This document shows, piece after piece, positions 26,982 through 39,500 of a DNA stretch of 64,000 nt (position 1 is its first letter; the number at the start of each line of letters is the position of its first letter). The position numbers were made by a program, and so were the translations under genes. Source of the DNA: Ectobius pallidus (taxonomy: Eukaryota > Arthropoda > Insecta > Blattodea > Ectobiidae). The notes below the pieces were generated by a model. The model was not told the DNA's origin and made no database searches. It was given only the letters and a program-made list of their open reading frames with translations. The DNA is taken from contig CAXKWD010000014.1 in NCBI GenBank assembly GCA_964059195.1, forward strand, positions 2,632,215 to 2,696,214, given 5' to 3'.

Positions 26982-28223
26982 AATGCCATTTTAAACCAGA
27001 AACTGTTGCCTAGCAATGTCATCAAAAAGAACTGTTGCTTAGCAATGTCATTTTTTAACACAATATTGCTACCTATTTAAAGCTTTTAAAAAAAGATACT
27101 GTTGCGTAGCAATGTCAATTTCTGACACGAAACCTTTACCTTTCAATGCATTTTCCAAAGTCGAAACTTCTTCCTAGCAATGTAATTTTTAAAGACAATT
27201 TGGCTGCCTATCAATGTAATTTTTCAATCACGAATGTTTTGCCTAACCATGCCAGTCTAAACCGGAAACTGTTGCCTAGCAATGAGTTTTAAAACACGAA
27301 AGTGTTGCCGAGCAATGCCATTTTAAACCGGAAACTGTGGCCTAGCAATGCCATCAAAAAGAACTGTTGCTTAGCAATGTAATTTTAAACACAATATTGC
27401 TACCTATTAAAAGCTTTTAAAAAAAGATACTGTTGCGTAGCAATGTCAATTTCTGACACGAAACCTTTACCTTTCAATGCATTTTCCAAAGTCGAAACTT
27501 CTTCCTAGCAATGTAATTTTTAAAGACAATTTGGCTGCCTATCAACGTAATTTTTCTATCACGAATGTTTTTCCTAGCCATGCCAGTCTAAACCGGAAAC
27601 TGTAGCTTAGCAATGAAGTTTTAAAACACCTGACTGTTGCTTAGCAATGACATTTTGAATAAGAAACTGTAGCTTAGCAATGCCATCTCCAAATACGAAA
27701 CTGTTGCCTAGCAATGTCATCTATAAGGAATAGTTTTTAATCCCTCAATGATCAATACATACAATGAAAATATCGGTGATATGCTAATGGCAAAACATGG
27801 GTTGTAAATTTTGCTTTAATAGAAAGAATACTGTTGCCTAGCAATGAGTTTTAAAACACGAAAGTGTTGCCTAGCAATGCCATTTTAAACCGGAAACTGT
27901 TGCCTAGCAATGTCCTGAAGAAGAACTGTTGCTTAGCAATGGCATTTTTAAACACAATATTGCTACCTATTAAAAGCTTTTAAAAAAAGATACTGTTGCG
28001 TAGCAATGTCAATTTCTGACACGGAAACTTTACCTTTCAATGCATTTTCCAAAGTCGAAACTTCTTCCTAGCAAAGGTAATTTTTAAAGACAATTTGGCT
28101 GCCTATCAATGTAATTTTTCAATCACGAATGTTTTGTTTAACCATGCCAGTCTAAACCGGAAACTGTTGTCTAGCAATGAAGTTTTAAAACACCTGACTG
28201 TTGCTTAGCAATGACATTTTGAA
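25640..28223. repeat. 2,584-bp tandem duplication, first copy
   Basis: Monomers starting at 25972, 26535, 27098 (331 bp), 27429 and 27992 reappear in the same order 2,584 bp further on at 28556, 29119, 29682, 30013 and 30576. The variant CCAAGTACG near 25670 recurs near 28254, showing where the second copy begins inside the monomer that starts at 27992. Limits are approximate. Confidence 0.75.
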
Positions 28224-30807
28224 CAAGAAACTGTAGCTTAGCAATGCCATCTCCAAGTACGAAACTGTTGCCTAGCAATGTCATCTATAAGGAATAGTTT
28301 TTAATCCTTCAATGATCAATACATACAATGAAAATATCGGTGATATGCTAATGTCAAAACATGGGTTGTAAATTTTACTTTAATAGAAAGAATACTGTTG
28401 CCTAGCAATGAGTTTTAAAACACGAAAGTGTTGCCTAGCAATGCCATTTTAAACCAGAAACTGTTGCCTAGCAATGTCATCAAAAAGAACTGTTGCTTAG
28501 CAATGTCATTTTTGAACACAATATTGCTACCTATTAAAAGCTTTTAAAAAAAGATACTGTTGCGTAGCAATGTCAATTTCTGACACGAAACCTTTACCTT
28601 TCAATGCATTTTCCAAAGTAGAAATTTCTTCCTAGCAATGTAATTTTTAAAGGCAATTTGGCTGCCTATCAACGTAATATTTCTATCACGAATGTTTTTC
28701 CTAGCCATGCCAGTCTAAACCGGAAACTGTAGCCTAGCAATGAAATTTTAAAACACCTGACTTTTGCTTAGCAATGACATTTTGAACAACAAACTGTAGC
28801 TTAGCAATGCCATCTCCAAATACGAAACTGTTGCCTAGCAATGTCATCTATAAGGAATAGTTTTTAATCCTTCAATGATCAATACATACAATGAAAATAT
28901 CGGTGATATGCTAATGTCAAAACATGGGTTGTAAATTTTACTTTAATAGAAAGAATACTGTTGCCTAGCAATTAGTTTTAAAACACGAAAGTGTTGCCTA
29001 GCAATGCCATTTTAAACCGCAAACTGTTGCCTAGCAATGTCCTCAAAAAGAACTGTTGCTTAGCAATGGCATTTTTAAACACAATATTGCTACCTATTAA
29101 AAGCTTTCAAAAAAAGATACTGTTGCGTAGCAATGTCAATTTCTGATACGAAACCTTTACCTTTCAATGCATTTTTCAAATTCGAAACTTCTTCCTAGCA
29201 ATGTAATTTTTAAAGACAATTTGGCTGCCTATCAATGTAATTTTTCTATCAGGAAAGGTTTGCCTAGCAATCCCAGTCTAAACCGGAAACTGTTGCCTAG
29301 CAATTAAGTTTTAAAACAGCTGACTCTTGCTTAGCAATGACATTTTGAACATGAAACTGTAGCTTAGCAATGCCATCTCCAAATACGAAACTGTTGCCTA
29401 GCAATGTCTTCTATATGGAAAAGTTTTTCATCCTTCAATGATCAATACATACAATGAAAATATCGGTGATATGCTAATGTCAAAACATGGGTTGTAAATT
29501 TTACTTTAATAGAAAGAATACTGTTGCCTAGCAATGAGTTTTAAAACACGAATGTGTTGCCTGGCAATGCCATTTTAAACCAGAAACTGTTGCCTAGCAA
29601 TGTCATCAAAAAGAACTGTTGCTTAGCAATGTCATTTTTTAACACAATATTGCTACCTATTTAAAGCTTTTAAAAAAAGATACTGTTGCGTAGCAATGTC
29701 AATTTCTGACACGAAACCTTTACCTTTCAATGCATTTTCCAAAGTCGAAACTTCTTCCTAGCAATGTAATTTTTAAAGACAATTTGGCTGCCTATCAATG
29801 TAATTTTTCAATCACGAATGTTTTGCCTAACCATGCCAGTCTAAACCGGAAACTGTTGCCTAGCAATGAGTTTTAAAACACGAAAGTGTTGCCGAGCAAT
29901 GCCATTTTAAACCGGAAACTGTGGCCTAGCAATGCCATCAAAAAGAACTGTTGCTTAGCAATGTAATTTTAAACACAATATTGCTACCTATTAAAAGCTT
30001 TTAAAAAAAGATACTGTTGCGTAGCAATGTCAATTTCTGACACGAAACCTTTACCTTTCAATGCATTTTCCAAAGTCGAAACTTCTTCCTAGCAATGTAA
30101 TTTTTAAAGACAATTTGGCTGCCTATCAACGTAATTTTTCTATCACGAATGTTTTTCCTAGCCATGCCAGTCTAAACCGGAAACTGTAGCTTAGCAATGA
30201 AGTTTTAAAACACCTGACTGTTGCTTAGCAATGACATTTTGAATAAGAAACTGTAGCTTAGCAATGCCATCTCCAAATACGAAACTGTTGCCTAGCAATG
30301 TCATCTATAAGGAATAGTTTTTAATCCCTCAATGATCAATACATACAATGAAAATATCGGTGATATGCTAATGGCAAAACATGGGTTGTAAATTTTGCTT
30401 TAATAGAAAGAATACTGTTGCCTAGCAATGAGTTTTAAAACACGAAAGTGTTGCCTAGCAATGCCATTTTAAACCGGAAACTGTTGCCTAGCAATGTCCT
30501 GAAGAAGAACTGTTGCTTAGCAATGGCATTTTTAAACACAATATTGCTACCTATTAAAAGCTTTTAAAAAAAGATACTGTTGCGTAGCAATGTCAATTTC
30601 TGACACGGAAACTTTACCTTTCAATGCATTTTCCAAAGTCGAAACTTCTTCCTAGCAATGTAATTTTTAAAGACAATTTGGCTGCCTATCAATGTAATTT
30701 TTCAATCACGAATGTTTTGTTTAACCATGCCAGTCTAAACCGGAAACTGTTGCCTAGCAATGAAGTTTTAAAACACCTGACTGTTGCTTAGCAATGACAT
30801 TTTGAAT
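28224..30807. repeat. 2,584-bp tandem duplication, second copy
   Basis: A near-identical copy of 25640-28223. Differences seen by eye are few, for example AAAGCTTTCAAAAA near 29101 where the first copy has AAAGCTTTTAAAAA. A one-base insertion near 28075 (GCAAAGGTAAT for GCAATGTAAT) lies in the hybrid monomer just before the junction. Confidence 0.75.
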
Positions 30808-33800
30808 AAGAAACTGTTGCTTAGCAATGCCATCTCCAAATACGAAACTGTTGCCTAGCAATATCATCTATAAGGAATAGCCTTTAATCCCTCAATGATC
30901 AATACATACAATGAAAATATCGGTGATATGCTAATGGCATAACAGGGGTTGTAAATTTTGCTTTAATAGAAAGAATACTGTTGCCTAGCAATGAGTTTTA
31001 AAACACGAAAGTGTTGCCTAGCAATGCCATTTTAAACCGCAAACTGTTGCCTAGCAATGTCATCAAAAAGAACTGTTGCTTAGTAATGTCATTTTTAAAC
31101 ACAATATTGCTACCTATTATAAACATTTAAAAATATACTGTTGTGTAGCAATGTTAATTTCAGACACCAAACTTTTACTTTTCAATGCATTTTTAAAAGT
31201 CGAAACGTTTTCCTAGCAATGTAATTTTTAAAGACAATTTGGCTGCTTAACAATGTAATTTTTCTATGACGAAAGTTTTGCCTAGCCATGCCAGTCTAAA
31301 CCGGAAACTGTTGCCTAGCAATTAAGTTTTAAAACACCTGACTCTTGCTTAGCAATGACATTTTGAACAAGAAACTGTAGCTTAGCAATGCCATCTAAAA
31401 ATACGAAACTGTTGCCTAGCAATGTCATCTATAACGAATAATTTTTAATCCTTCAATGATCAATAGATACAATGAAAATATCGGTGATATGCTAATGTCA
31501 AAACATGGGTTGTAAATTTTACTTTAATAGAAAGAATACTGTTGCCTAGCAATGAGTTTTAAAACACGAAAGTGTTGCCTAGCAATGCCATTTTAAACCA
31601 GAAACTGTTGCCTAGCAATGTCATCAAAAAGAACTGTTGCTTAGCAATGTCATTTTTGAACACAATATTGCTACCTATTAAAAGCTTTTAAAAAAAGATA
31701 CTGTTGCGTAGCAATGTCAATTTCTGACACGAAACCTTTACCTTTCAATGCATTTTCCAAAGTCGAAACTTCTTCCTAGCAATGTAATTTTTAAAGACAA
31801 TTTGGCTGCCTATCAATGTAATTTTTCAATCACGAATGTTTTGCCTAACCATGCCAGTCTAAACCGGAAACTGTTGCCTAGCAATGAGTTTTAAAACACG
31901 AAAGTGTTGCCGAGCAATGCCATTTTAAACCGGAAACTGTGGCCTAGCAATGCCATCAAAAAGAACTGTTGCTTAGCAATGTAATTTTAAACACAATATT
32001 GCTACCTATTAAAAGCTTTTAAAAAAAGATACTGTTGCGTAGCAATGTCAATTTCTGACACGAAACCTTTACCTTTCAATGCATTTTCCAAAGTCGAAAC
32101 TTCTTCCTAGCAATGTAATTTTTAAAGACAATTTGGCTGCCTATCAACGTAATTTTTCTATCACGAATGTTTTTCCTAGCCATGCCAGTCTAAACCGGAA
32201 ACTGTAGCTTAGCAATGAAGTTTTAAAACACCTGACTGTTGCTTAGCAATGATATTTTGAATAAGAAACTGTAGCTTAGCAATGCCATCTCCAAATACGA
32301 AACTGTTGCCTAGCAATGTCATCTATAAGGAATAGTTTTTAATCCCTCAATGATCAATACATACAATGAAAATATCGGTGATATGCTAATGGCAAAACAT
32401 GGGTTGTAAATTTTGCTTTAATAGAAAGAATACTGTTGCCTAGCAATGAGTTTTAAAACACGAAAGTGTTGCCTAGCAATGCCATTTTAAACCGGAAACT
32501 GTTGCCTAGCAATGTCCTGAAGAAGAACTGTTGCTTAGCAATGGCATTTTTAAACACAATATTGCTACCTATTAAAAGCTTTTAAAAAAAGATACTGTTG
32601 CGTAGCAATGTCAATTTCTGACACGGAAACTTTACCTTTCAATGCATTTTCCAAAGTCGAAACTTCTTCCTAGCAATGTAATTTTTAAAGACAATTTGGC
32701 TGCCTATCAATGTAATTTTTCAATCACGAATGTTTTGTTTAACCATGCCAGTCTAAACCGGAAACTGTTGCCTAGCAATGAAGTTTTAAAACACCTGACT
32801 GTTGCTTAGCAATGACATTTTGAATAAGAAACTGTTGCTTAGCAATGCCATCTCCAAATACGAAACTGTTGCCTAGCAATATCATCTATAAGGAATAGCC
32901 TTTAATCCCTCAATGATCAATACATACAATGAAAATATCGGTGATATGCTAATGGCATAACAGGGGTTGTAAATTTTGCTTTAATAGAAAGAATACTGTT
33001 GCCTAGCAATGAGTTTTAAAACACGAAAGTGTTGCCTAGCAATGCCATTTTAAACCGCAAACTGTTGCCTAGCAATGTCATCAAAAAGAACTGTTGCTTA
33101 GTAATGTCATTTTTAAACACAATATTGCTACCTATTATAAACATTTAAAAATATACTGTTGTGTAGCAATGTTAATTTCAGACACCAAACTTTTACTTTT
33201 CAATGCATTTTTAAAAGTCGAAACGTTTTCCTAGCAATGTAATTTTTAAAGACAATTTGGCTGCTTAACAATGTAATTTTTCTATGACGAAAGTTTTGCC
33301 TAGCCATGCCAGTCTAAACCGGAAACTGTTGCCTAGCAATTAAGTTTTAAAACACCTGACTCTTGCTTAGCAATGACATTTTGAACAAGAAACTGTAGCT
33401 TAGCAATGCCATCTCCAAATACGAAACTGTTGCCTAGCAATGTCATCTATAACGAATAGTTTTTAATCCTTCAATGATCAATAGATACAATGAAAATATC
33501 GGTGATATGCTAATGTCAAAACATGGGTTGTAAATTTTACTTTAATAGAAAGAATACTGTTGCCTAGCAATGAGTTTTAAAACACGAAAGTGTTGCCTAG
33601 CAATGCCATTTTAAACCAGAAACTTTTGCCTAGCAATGTCATCAAAAATAACTGTTGCTTAGCAATGTAATTTTAAACACAATATTGCTACCTATTATAA
33701 ACTTTTAAAAATATACTGTTGTGTAGCAATGTTAATTTCAGACACCAAACTTTTACTTTTCAATGCATTTTTAAAAGTCGAAACGTTTTCCTAGCAATGT

Positions 33801-36526
33801 AATTTTTAAAGACAATTTGGCTGCTTAACAATGTAATTTTTCTATGACGAATGTTTTGCCTAGCCATGCCAGTCTAAACCGGAAACTGTTGCCTAGCAAT
33901 TAAGTTTTAAAACACCTGACTCTTGCTTAGCAATGACATTTTGAACAAGAAACTGTAGCTTAGCAATGCCATCTCCAAATACGAAACTGTTGCCTAGCAA
34001 TGTCATCTATAACGAATAGTTTTTAATCCTTCAATGATCAATAGATACAATGAAAATATCGGTGATATGCTAATGTCAAAACATGGGTTGTAAATTTTAC
34101 TTTAATAGAAAGAATACTGTTGCCTAGCAATGAGTTTTAAAACACGAAAGTGTTGCCTAGCAAAGCCATTTTAAACCAGAAACTGTTGCCTAGCAATGTC
34201 ATCAAAAAGACCTGTTGCTTAGCAATGTCATTTTTGAACACAATATTGCTACCTATTAAAAGCTTTTAAAAAAAGATACTGCTGCGTAGCAATGTCAATT
34301 TCTGACACGGAAACTTTACCTTTCAATGCATTTTCCAAAGTAGAAATTTCTTCTTAGCAATGTAATTTTTAAAGGCAATTTGGCTGCCTATCAACGTAAT
34401 ATTTCTATCACGAATGTTTTTCCTAGCCATGCCAGTCTAAACCGGAAACTGTAGCCTAGCAATGAAATTTTAAAACACCTGACTTTTGCTTAGCAATGAC
34501 ATTTTGAACAACAAACTGTAGCTTAGCAATGCCATCTCCAAATACGAAACTGTTGCCTAGCAATGTCATCTATAAGGAATAGTTTTTAATCCTTCAATGA
34601 TCAATACATACAATGAAAATATCGGTGATATGCTAATGTCAAAACATGGGTTGTAAATTTTACTTTAATAGAAAGAATACTGTTGCCTAGCAATTAGTTT
34701 TAAAACACGAAAGTGTTGCCTAGCAATGCCATTTTAAACCGCAAACTGTTGCCTAGCAATGTCCTCAAAAAGAACTGTTGCTTAGCAATGGCATTTTTAA
34801 ACACAATATTGCTACCTATTAAAAGCTTTTAAAAAAAGATACTGTTGCGTAGCAATGTCAATTTCTGACACGAAACCTTTACCTTTCAATGCATTTTTCA
34901 AATTCGAAACTTCTTCCTAGCAATGTAATTTTTAAAGACAATTTGGCTACCTAACAATGTAATTTTTCTATCACGAATGTTTTGCCTAGCCATGCCAGTC
35001 TAAACCGGAAACTGTTGCCTAGCAATGAAGTATTATAACACCTGACTGTTGCTTAGCAATGACATTTTGAATAAGAAACTGTAGCTTAGCAATGGCATCT
35101 CCAAATACGAAACTGTTGCATAGCAATGTCTTCTATAAGGAATAGCCTTTAATCCCTCAATGATCAATACATACAATGAAAATATCGGTGATATGCTAAT
35201 GGCATAACAGGGGTTGTAAATTTTTCTTTAATAGAAAAGAATTCTGTTGCCTAGCAATGAGTTTTAAAACACGAAAGTGTTGCCTAGCAATGCCATTTTA
35301 AACCGGAAACTGTTGCCTAGCAATGCCATCAAAAAGAACTGTTGCTTAGCAAAGTCATTTTTAAACACAATATTGCTACCTATTATAAACTTTTAAAAAA
35401 TATACTGTTGCGTAGCAATGTCAATATCAGACACAAATCTTTTACCTTTCAATGCATTTTTCATGTCGAAACTTTTTCCTAGCAATGTAATTTTTAAAGA
35501 CAATTTGGCTGCCTAACAATGTAATTTTTCTATCAGGAAAGGTTTGCCTAGCAATCCCAGTCTAAACCGGAAACTGTTGCCTAGCAATTAAGTTTTAAAA
35601 CAGCTGACTCTTGCTTAGCAATGACATTTTGAACATGAAACTGTAGCTTAGCAATGCCATCTCCAAATACGAAACTGTTGCCTAGCAATGTCTTCTATAA
35701 GGAAAAGTTTTTCATCCTTCAATGATCAATACATACAATGAAAATATCGGTGATATGCTAATGTCAAAACATGGGTTGTAAATTTTACTTTAATAGAAAG
35801 AATACTGTTGCCTAGCAATGAGTTTTAAAACACGAATGTGTTGCCTAGCAATGCCATTTTAAACCGGAAACTGTTGCCTAGCAATGTCATCAAAAAGAAC
35901 TGTTGCTTAGCAATGTCATTTTTAAACACAATATTGCTACCTATTATAAACTTTTAAAAATACACTGTTGTGTAGCAATGTTAATTTCAGACACCAAACT
36001 TTTACTTTTCAATGCATTTTTCAAACTCGAAACGTTTTCCTAGCAATGTAATTTTTAAAGACGATTTGGCTGCTTAACAATGTAATTTTTCTATGACGAA
36101 AGTTTTGCCTAGCCATGCCAGTCTAAACCGGAAACTGTTGCCTAGCAATTAAGTTTTAAAACACCTGACTCTTGCTTAGCAATGACATTTTGAACAAGAA
36201 AATGTAGCTTAGCAATGCCATCTCCAAATACGAAACTGTTGCCTAGCAATGTCATCTATAAGGAATAGTTTTTAATCCTTCAATGATCAATACATACAAT
36301 GAAAATATCGGTGATATGCTAATGTCAAAACATGGGTTGTAAATTTTACTTTAATAGAAAGAATACTGCTGCCTAGCAATGAGTCTTAAAACACGAAAGT
36401 GTTGCCTGGCAATGCCATTTTAAACCAGAAACTGTTGCCTAGCAATGTCATCAAAAAGAACTGTTGCTTAGCAATGTCATTTTTTAACACAATATTGCTA
36501 CCTATTTAAAGCTTTTAAAAAAAGAT
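30576..36526. repeat. 11-monomer higher-order repeat, copy 1 (~5.95 kb)
   Basis: Eleven monomers begin at 30576, 31137, 31700, 32031, 32594, 33155, 33715, 34278, 34841, 35404 and 35964. Their lengths are 561, 563, 331, 563, 561, 560, 563, 563, 563, 560 and 563. The next 5.95 kb repeats this order. Variants shared only by the two copies include GATATTTTGAATAAG near 32249, AACTTTTGCCTAG near 33623 and ACTGCTGCGTAGC near 34278. Neighbouring monomers within the unit differ from one another far more than the two units differ, which is the usual mark of a higher-order repeat. Confidence 0.9.
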
Positions 36527-39500
36527 ACTGTTGCGTAGCAATGTCAATTTCTGACACGGAAACTTTACCTTTCAATGCATTTTCCAAAGTCGAAACTTCT
36601 TCCTAGCAATGTAATTTTTAAAGACAATTTGGCTGCCTATCAATGTAATTTTTCAATCACGAATGTTTTGTTTAACCATGCCAGTCTAAACCGGAAACTG
36701 TTGCCTAGCAATGAAGTTTTAAAACACCTGACTGTTGCTTAGCAATGACATTTTGAATAAGAAACTGTTGCTTAGCAATGCCATCTCCAAATACGAAACT
36801 GTTGCCTAGCAATATCATCTATAAGGAATAGCCTTTAATCCCTCAATGATCAATACATACAATGAAAATATCGGTGATATGCTAATGGCATAACAGGGGT
36901 TGTAAATTTTGCTTTAATAGAAAGAATACTGTTGCCTAGCAATGAGTTTTAAAACACGAAAGTGTTGCCTAGCAATGCCATTTTAAACCGCAAACTGTTG
37001 CCTAGCAATGTCATCAAAAAGAACTGTTGCTTAGTAATGTCATTTTTAAACACAATATTGCTACCTATTATAAACATTTAAAAATATACTGTTGTGTAGC
37101 AATGTTAATTTCAGACACCAAACTTTTACTTTTCAATGCATTTTTAAAAGTCGAAACGTTTTCCTAGCAATGTAATTTTTAAAGACAATTTGGCTGCTTA
37201 ACAATGTAATTTTTCTATGACGAAAGTTTTGCCTAGCCATGCCAGTCTAAACCGGAAACTGTTGCCTAGCAATTAAGTTTTAAAACACCTGACTCTTGCT
37301 TAGCAATGACATTTTGAACAAGAAACTGTAGCTTAGCAATGCCATCTCCAAATACGAAACTGTTGCCTAGCAATGTCATCTATAACGAATAGTTTTTAAT
37401 CCTTCAATGATCAATAGATACAATGAAAATATCGGTGATATGCTAATGTCAAAACATGGGTTGTAAATTTTACTTTAATAGAAAGAATACTGTTGCCTAG
37501 CAATGAGTTTTAAAACACGAAAGTGTTGCCTAGCAATGCCATTTTAAACCAGAAACTGTTGCCTAGCAATGTCATCAAAAAGAACTGTTGCTTAGCAATG
37601 TCATTTTTGAACACAATATTGCTACCTATTAAAAGCTTTTAAAAAAAGATACTGTTGCGTAGCAATGTCAATTTCTGACACGAAACCTTTACCTTTCAAT
37701 GCATTTTCCAAAGTCGAAACTTCTTCCTAGCAATGTAATTTTTAAAGACAATTTGGCTGCCTATCAATGTAATTTTTCAATCACGAATGTTTTGCCTAAC
37801 CATGCCAGTCTAAACCGGAAACTGTTGCCTAGCAATGAGTTTTAAAACACGAAAGTGTTGCCGAGCAATGCCATTTTAAACCGGAAACTGTGGCCTAGCA
37901 ATGCCATCAAAAAGAACTGTTGCTTAGCAATGTAATTTTAAACACAATATTGCTACCTATTAAAAGCTTTTAAAAAAAGATACTGTTGCGTAGCAATGTC
38001 AATTTCTGACACGAAACCTTTACCTTTCAATGCATTTTCCAAAGTCGAAACTTCTTCCTAGCAATGTAATTTTTAAAGACAATTTGGCTGCCTATCAACG
38101 TAATTTTTCTATCACGAATGTTTTTCCTAGCCATGCCAGTCTAAACCGGAAACTGTAGCTTAGCAATGAAGTTTTAAAACACCTGACTGTTGCTTAGCAA
38201 TGATATTTTGAATAAGAAACTGTAGCTTAGCAATGCCATCTCCAAATACGAAACTGTTGCCTAGCAATGTCATCTATAAGGAATAGTTTTTAATCCCTCA
38301 ATGATCAATACATACAATGAAAATATCGGTGATATGCTAATGGCAAAACATGGGTTGTAAATTTTGCTTTAATAGAAAGAATACTGTTGCCTAGCAATGA
38401 GTTTTAAAACACGAAAGTGTTGCCTAGCAATGCCATTTTAAACCGGAAACTGTTGCCTAGCAATGTCCTGAAGAAGAACTGTTGCTTAGCAATGGCATTT
38501 TTAAACACAATATTGCTACCTATTAAAAGCTTTTAAAAAAAGATACTGTTGCGTAGCAATGTCAATTTCTGACACGAAACTTTACCTTTCAATGCATTTT
38601 CCAAAGTCGAAACTTCTTCCTAGCAATGTAATTTTTAAAGACAATTTGGCTGCCTATCAATGTAATTTTTCAATCACGAATGTTTTGTTTAACCATGCCA
38701 GTCTAAACCGGAAACTGTTGCCTAGCAATGAAGTTTTAAAACACCTGACTGTTGCTTAGCAATGACATTTTGAATAAGAAACTGTTGCTTAGCAATGCCA
38801 TCTCCAAATACGAAACTGTTGCCTAGCAATATCATCTATAAGGAATAGCCTTTAATCCCTCAATGATCAATACATACAATGAAAATATCGGTGATATGCT
38901 AATGGCATAACAGGGGTTGTAAATTTTGCTTTAATAGAAAGAATACTGTTGCCTAGCAATGAGTTTTAAAACACGAAAGTGTTGCCTAGCAATGCCATTT
39001 TAAACCGCAAACTGTTGCCTAGCAATGTCATCAAAAAGAACTGTTGCTTAGTAATGTCATTTTTAAACACAATATTGCTACCTATTATAAACATTTAAAA
39101 ATATACTGTTGTGTAGCAATGTTAATTTCAGACACCAAACTTTTACTTTTCAATGCATTTTTAAAAGTCGAAACGTTTTCCTAGCAATGTAATTTTTAAA
39201 GACAATTTGGCTGCTTAACAATGTAATTTTTCTATGACGAAAGTTTTGCCTAGCCATGCCAGTCTAAACCGGAAACTGTTGCCTAGCAATTAAGTTTTAA
39301 AACACCTGACTCTTGCTTAGCAATGACATTTTGAACAAGAAACTGTAGCTTAGCAATGCCATCTCCAAATACGAAACTGTTGCCTAGCAATGTCATCTAT
39401 AACGAATAGTTTTTAATCCTTCAATGATCAATAGATACAATGAAAATATCGGTGATATGCTAATGTCAAAACATGGGTTGTAAATTTTACTTTAATAGAA

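Noticed and set aside
38559..38759. 66-codon open frame in the second 5.95-kb unit
   Set aside because: It is created by a single-base deletion near 38575 relative to the first unit, shifting the frame through plain sub-repeats.
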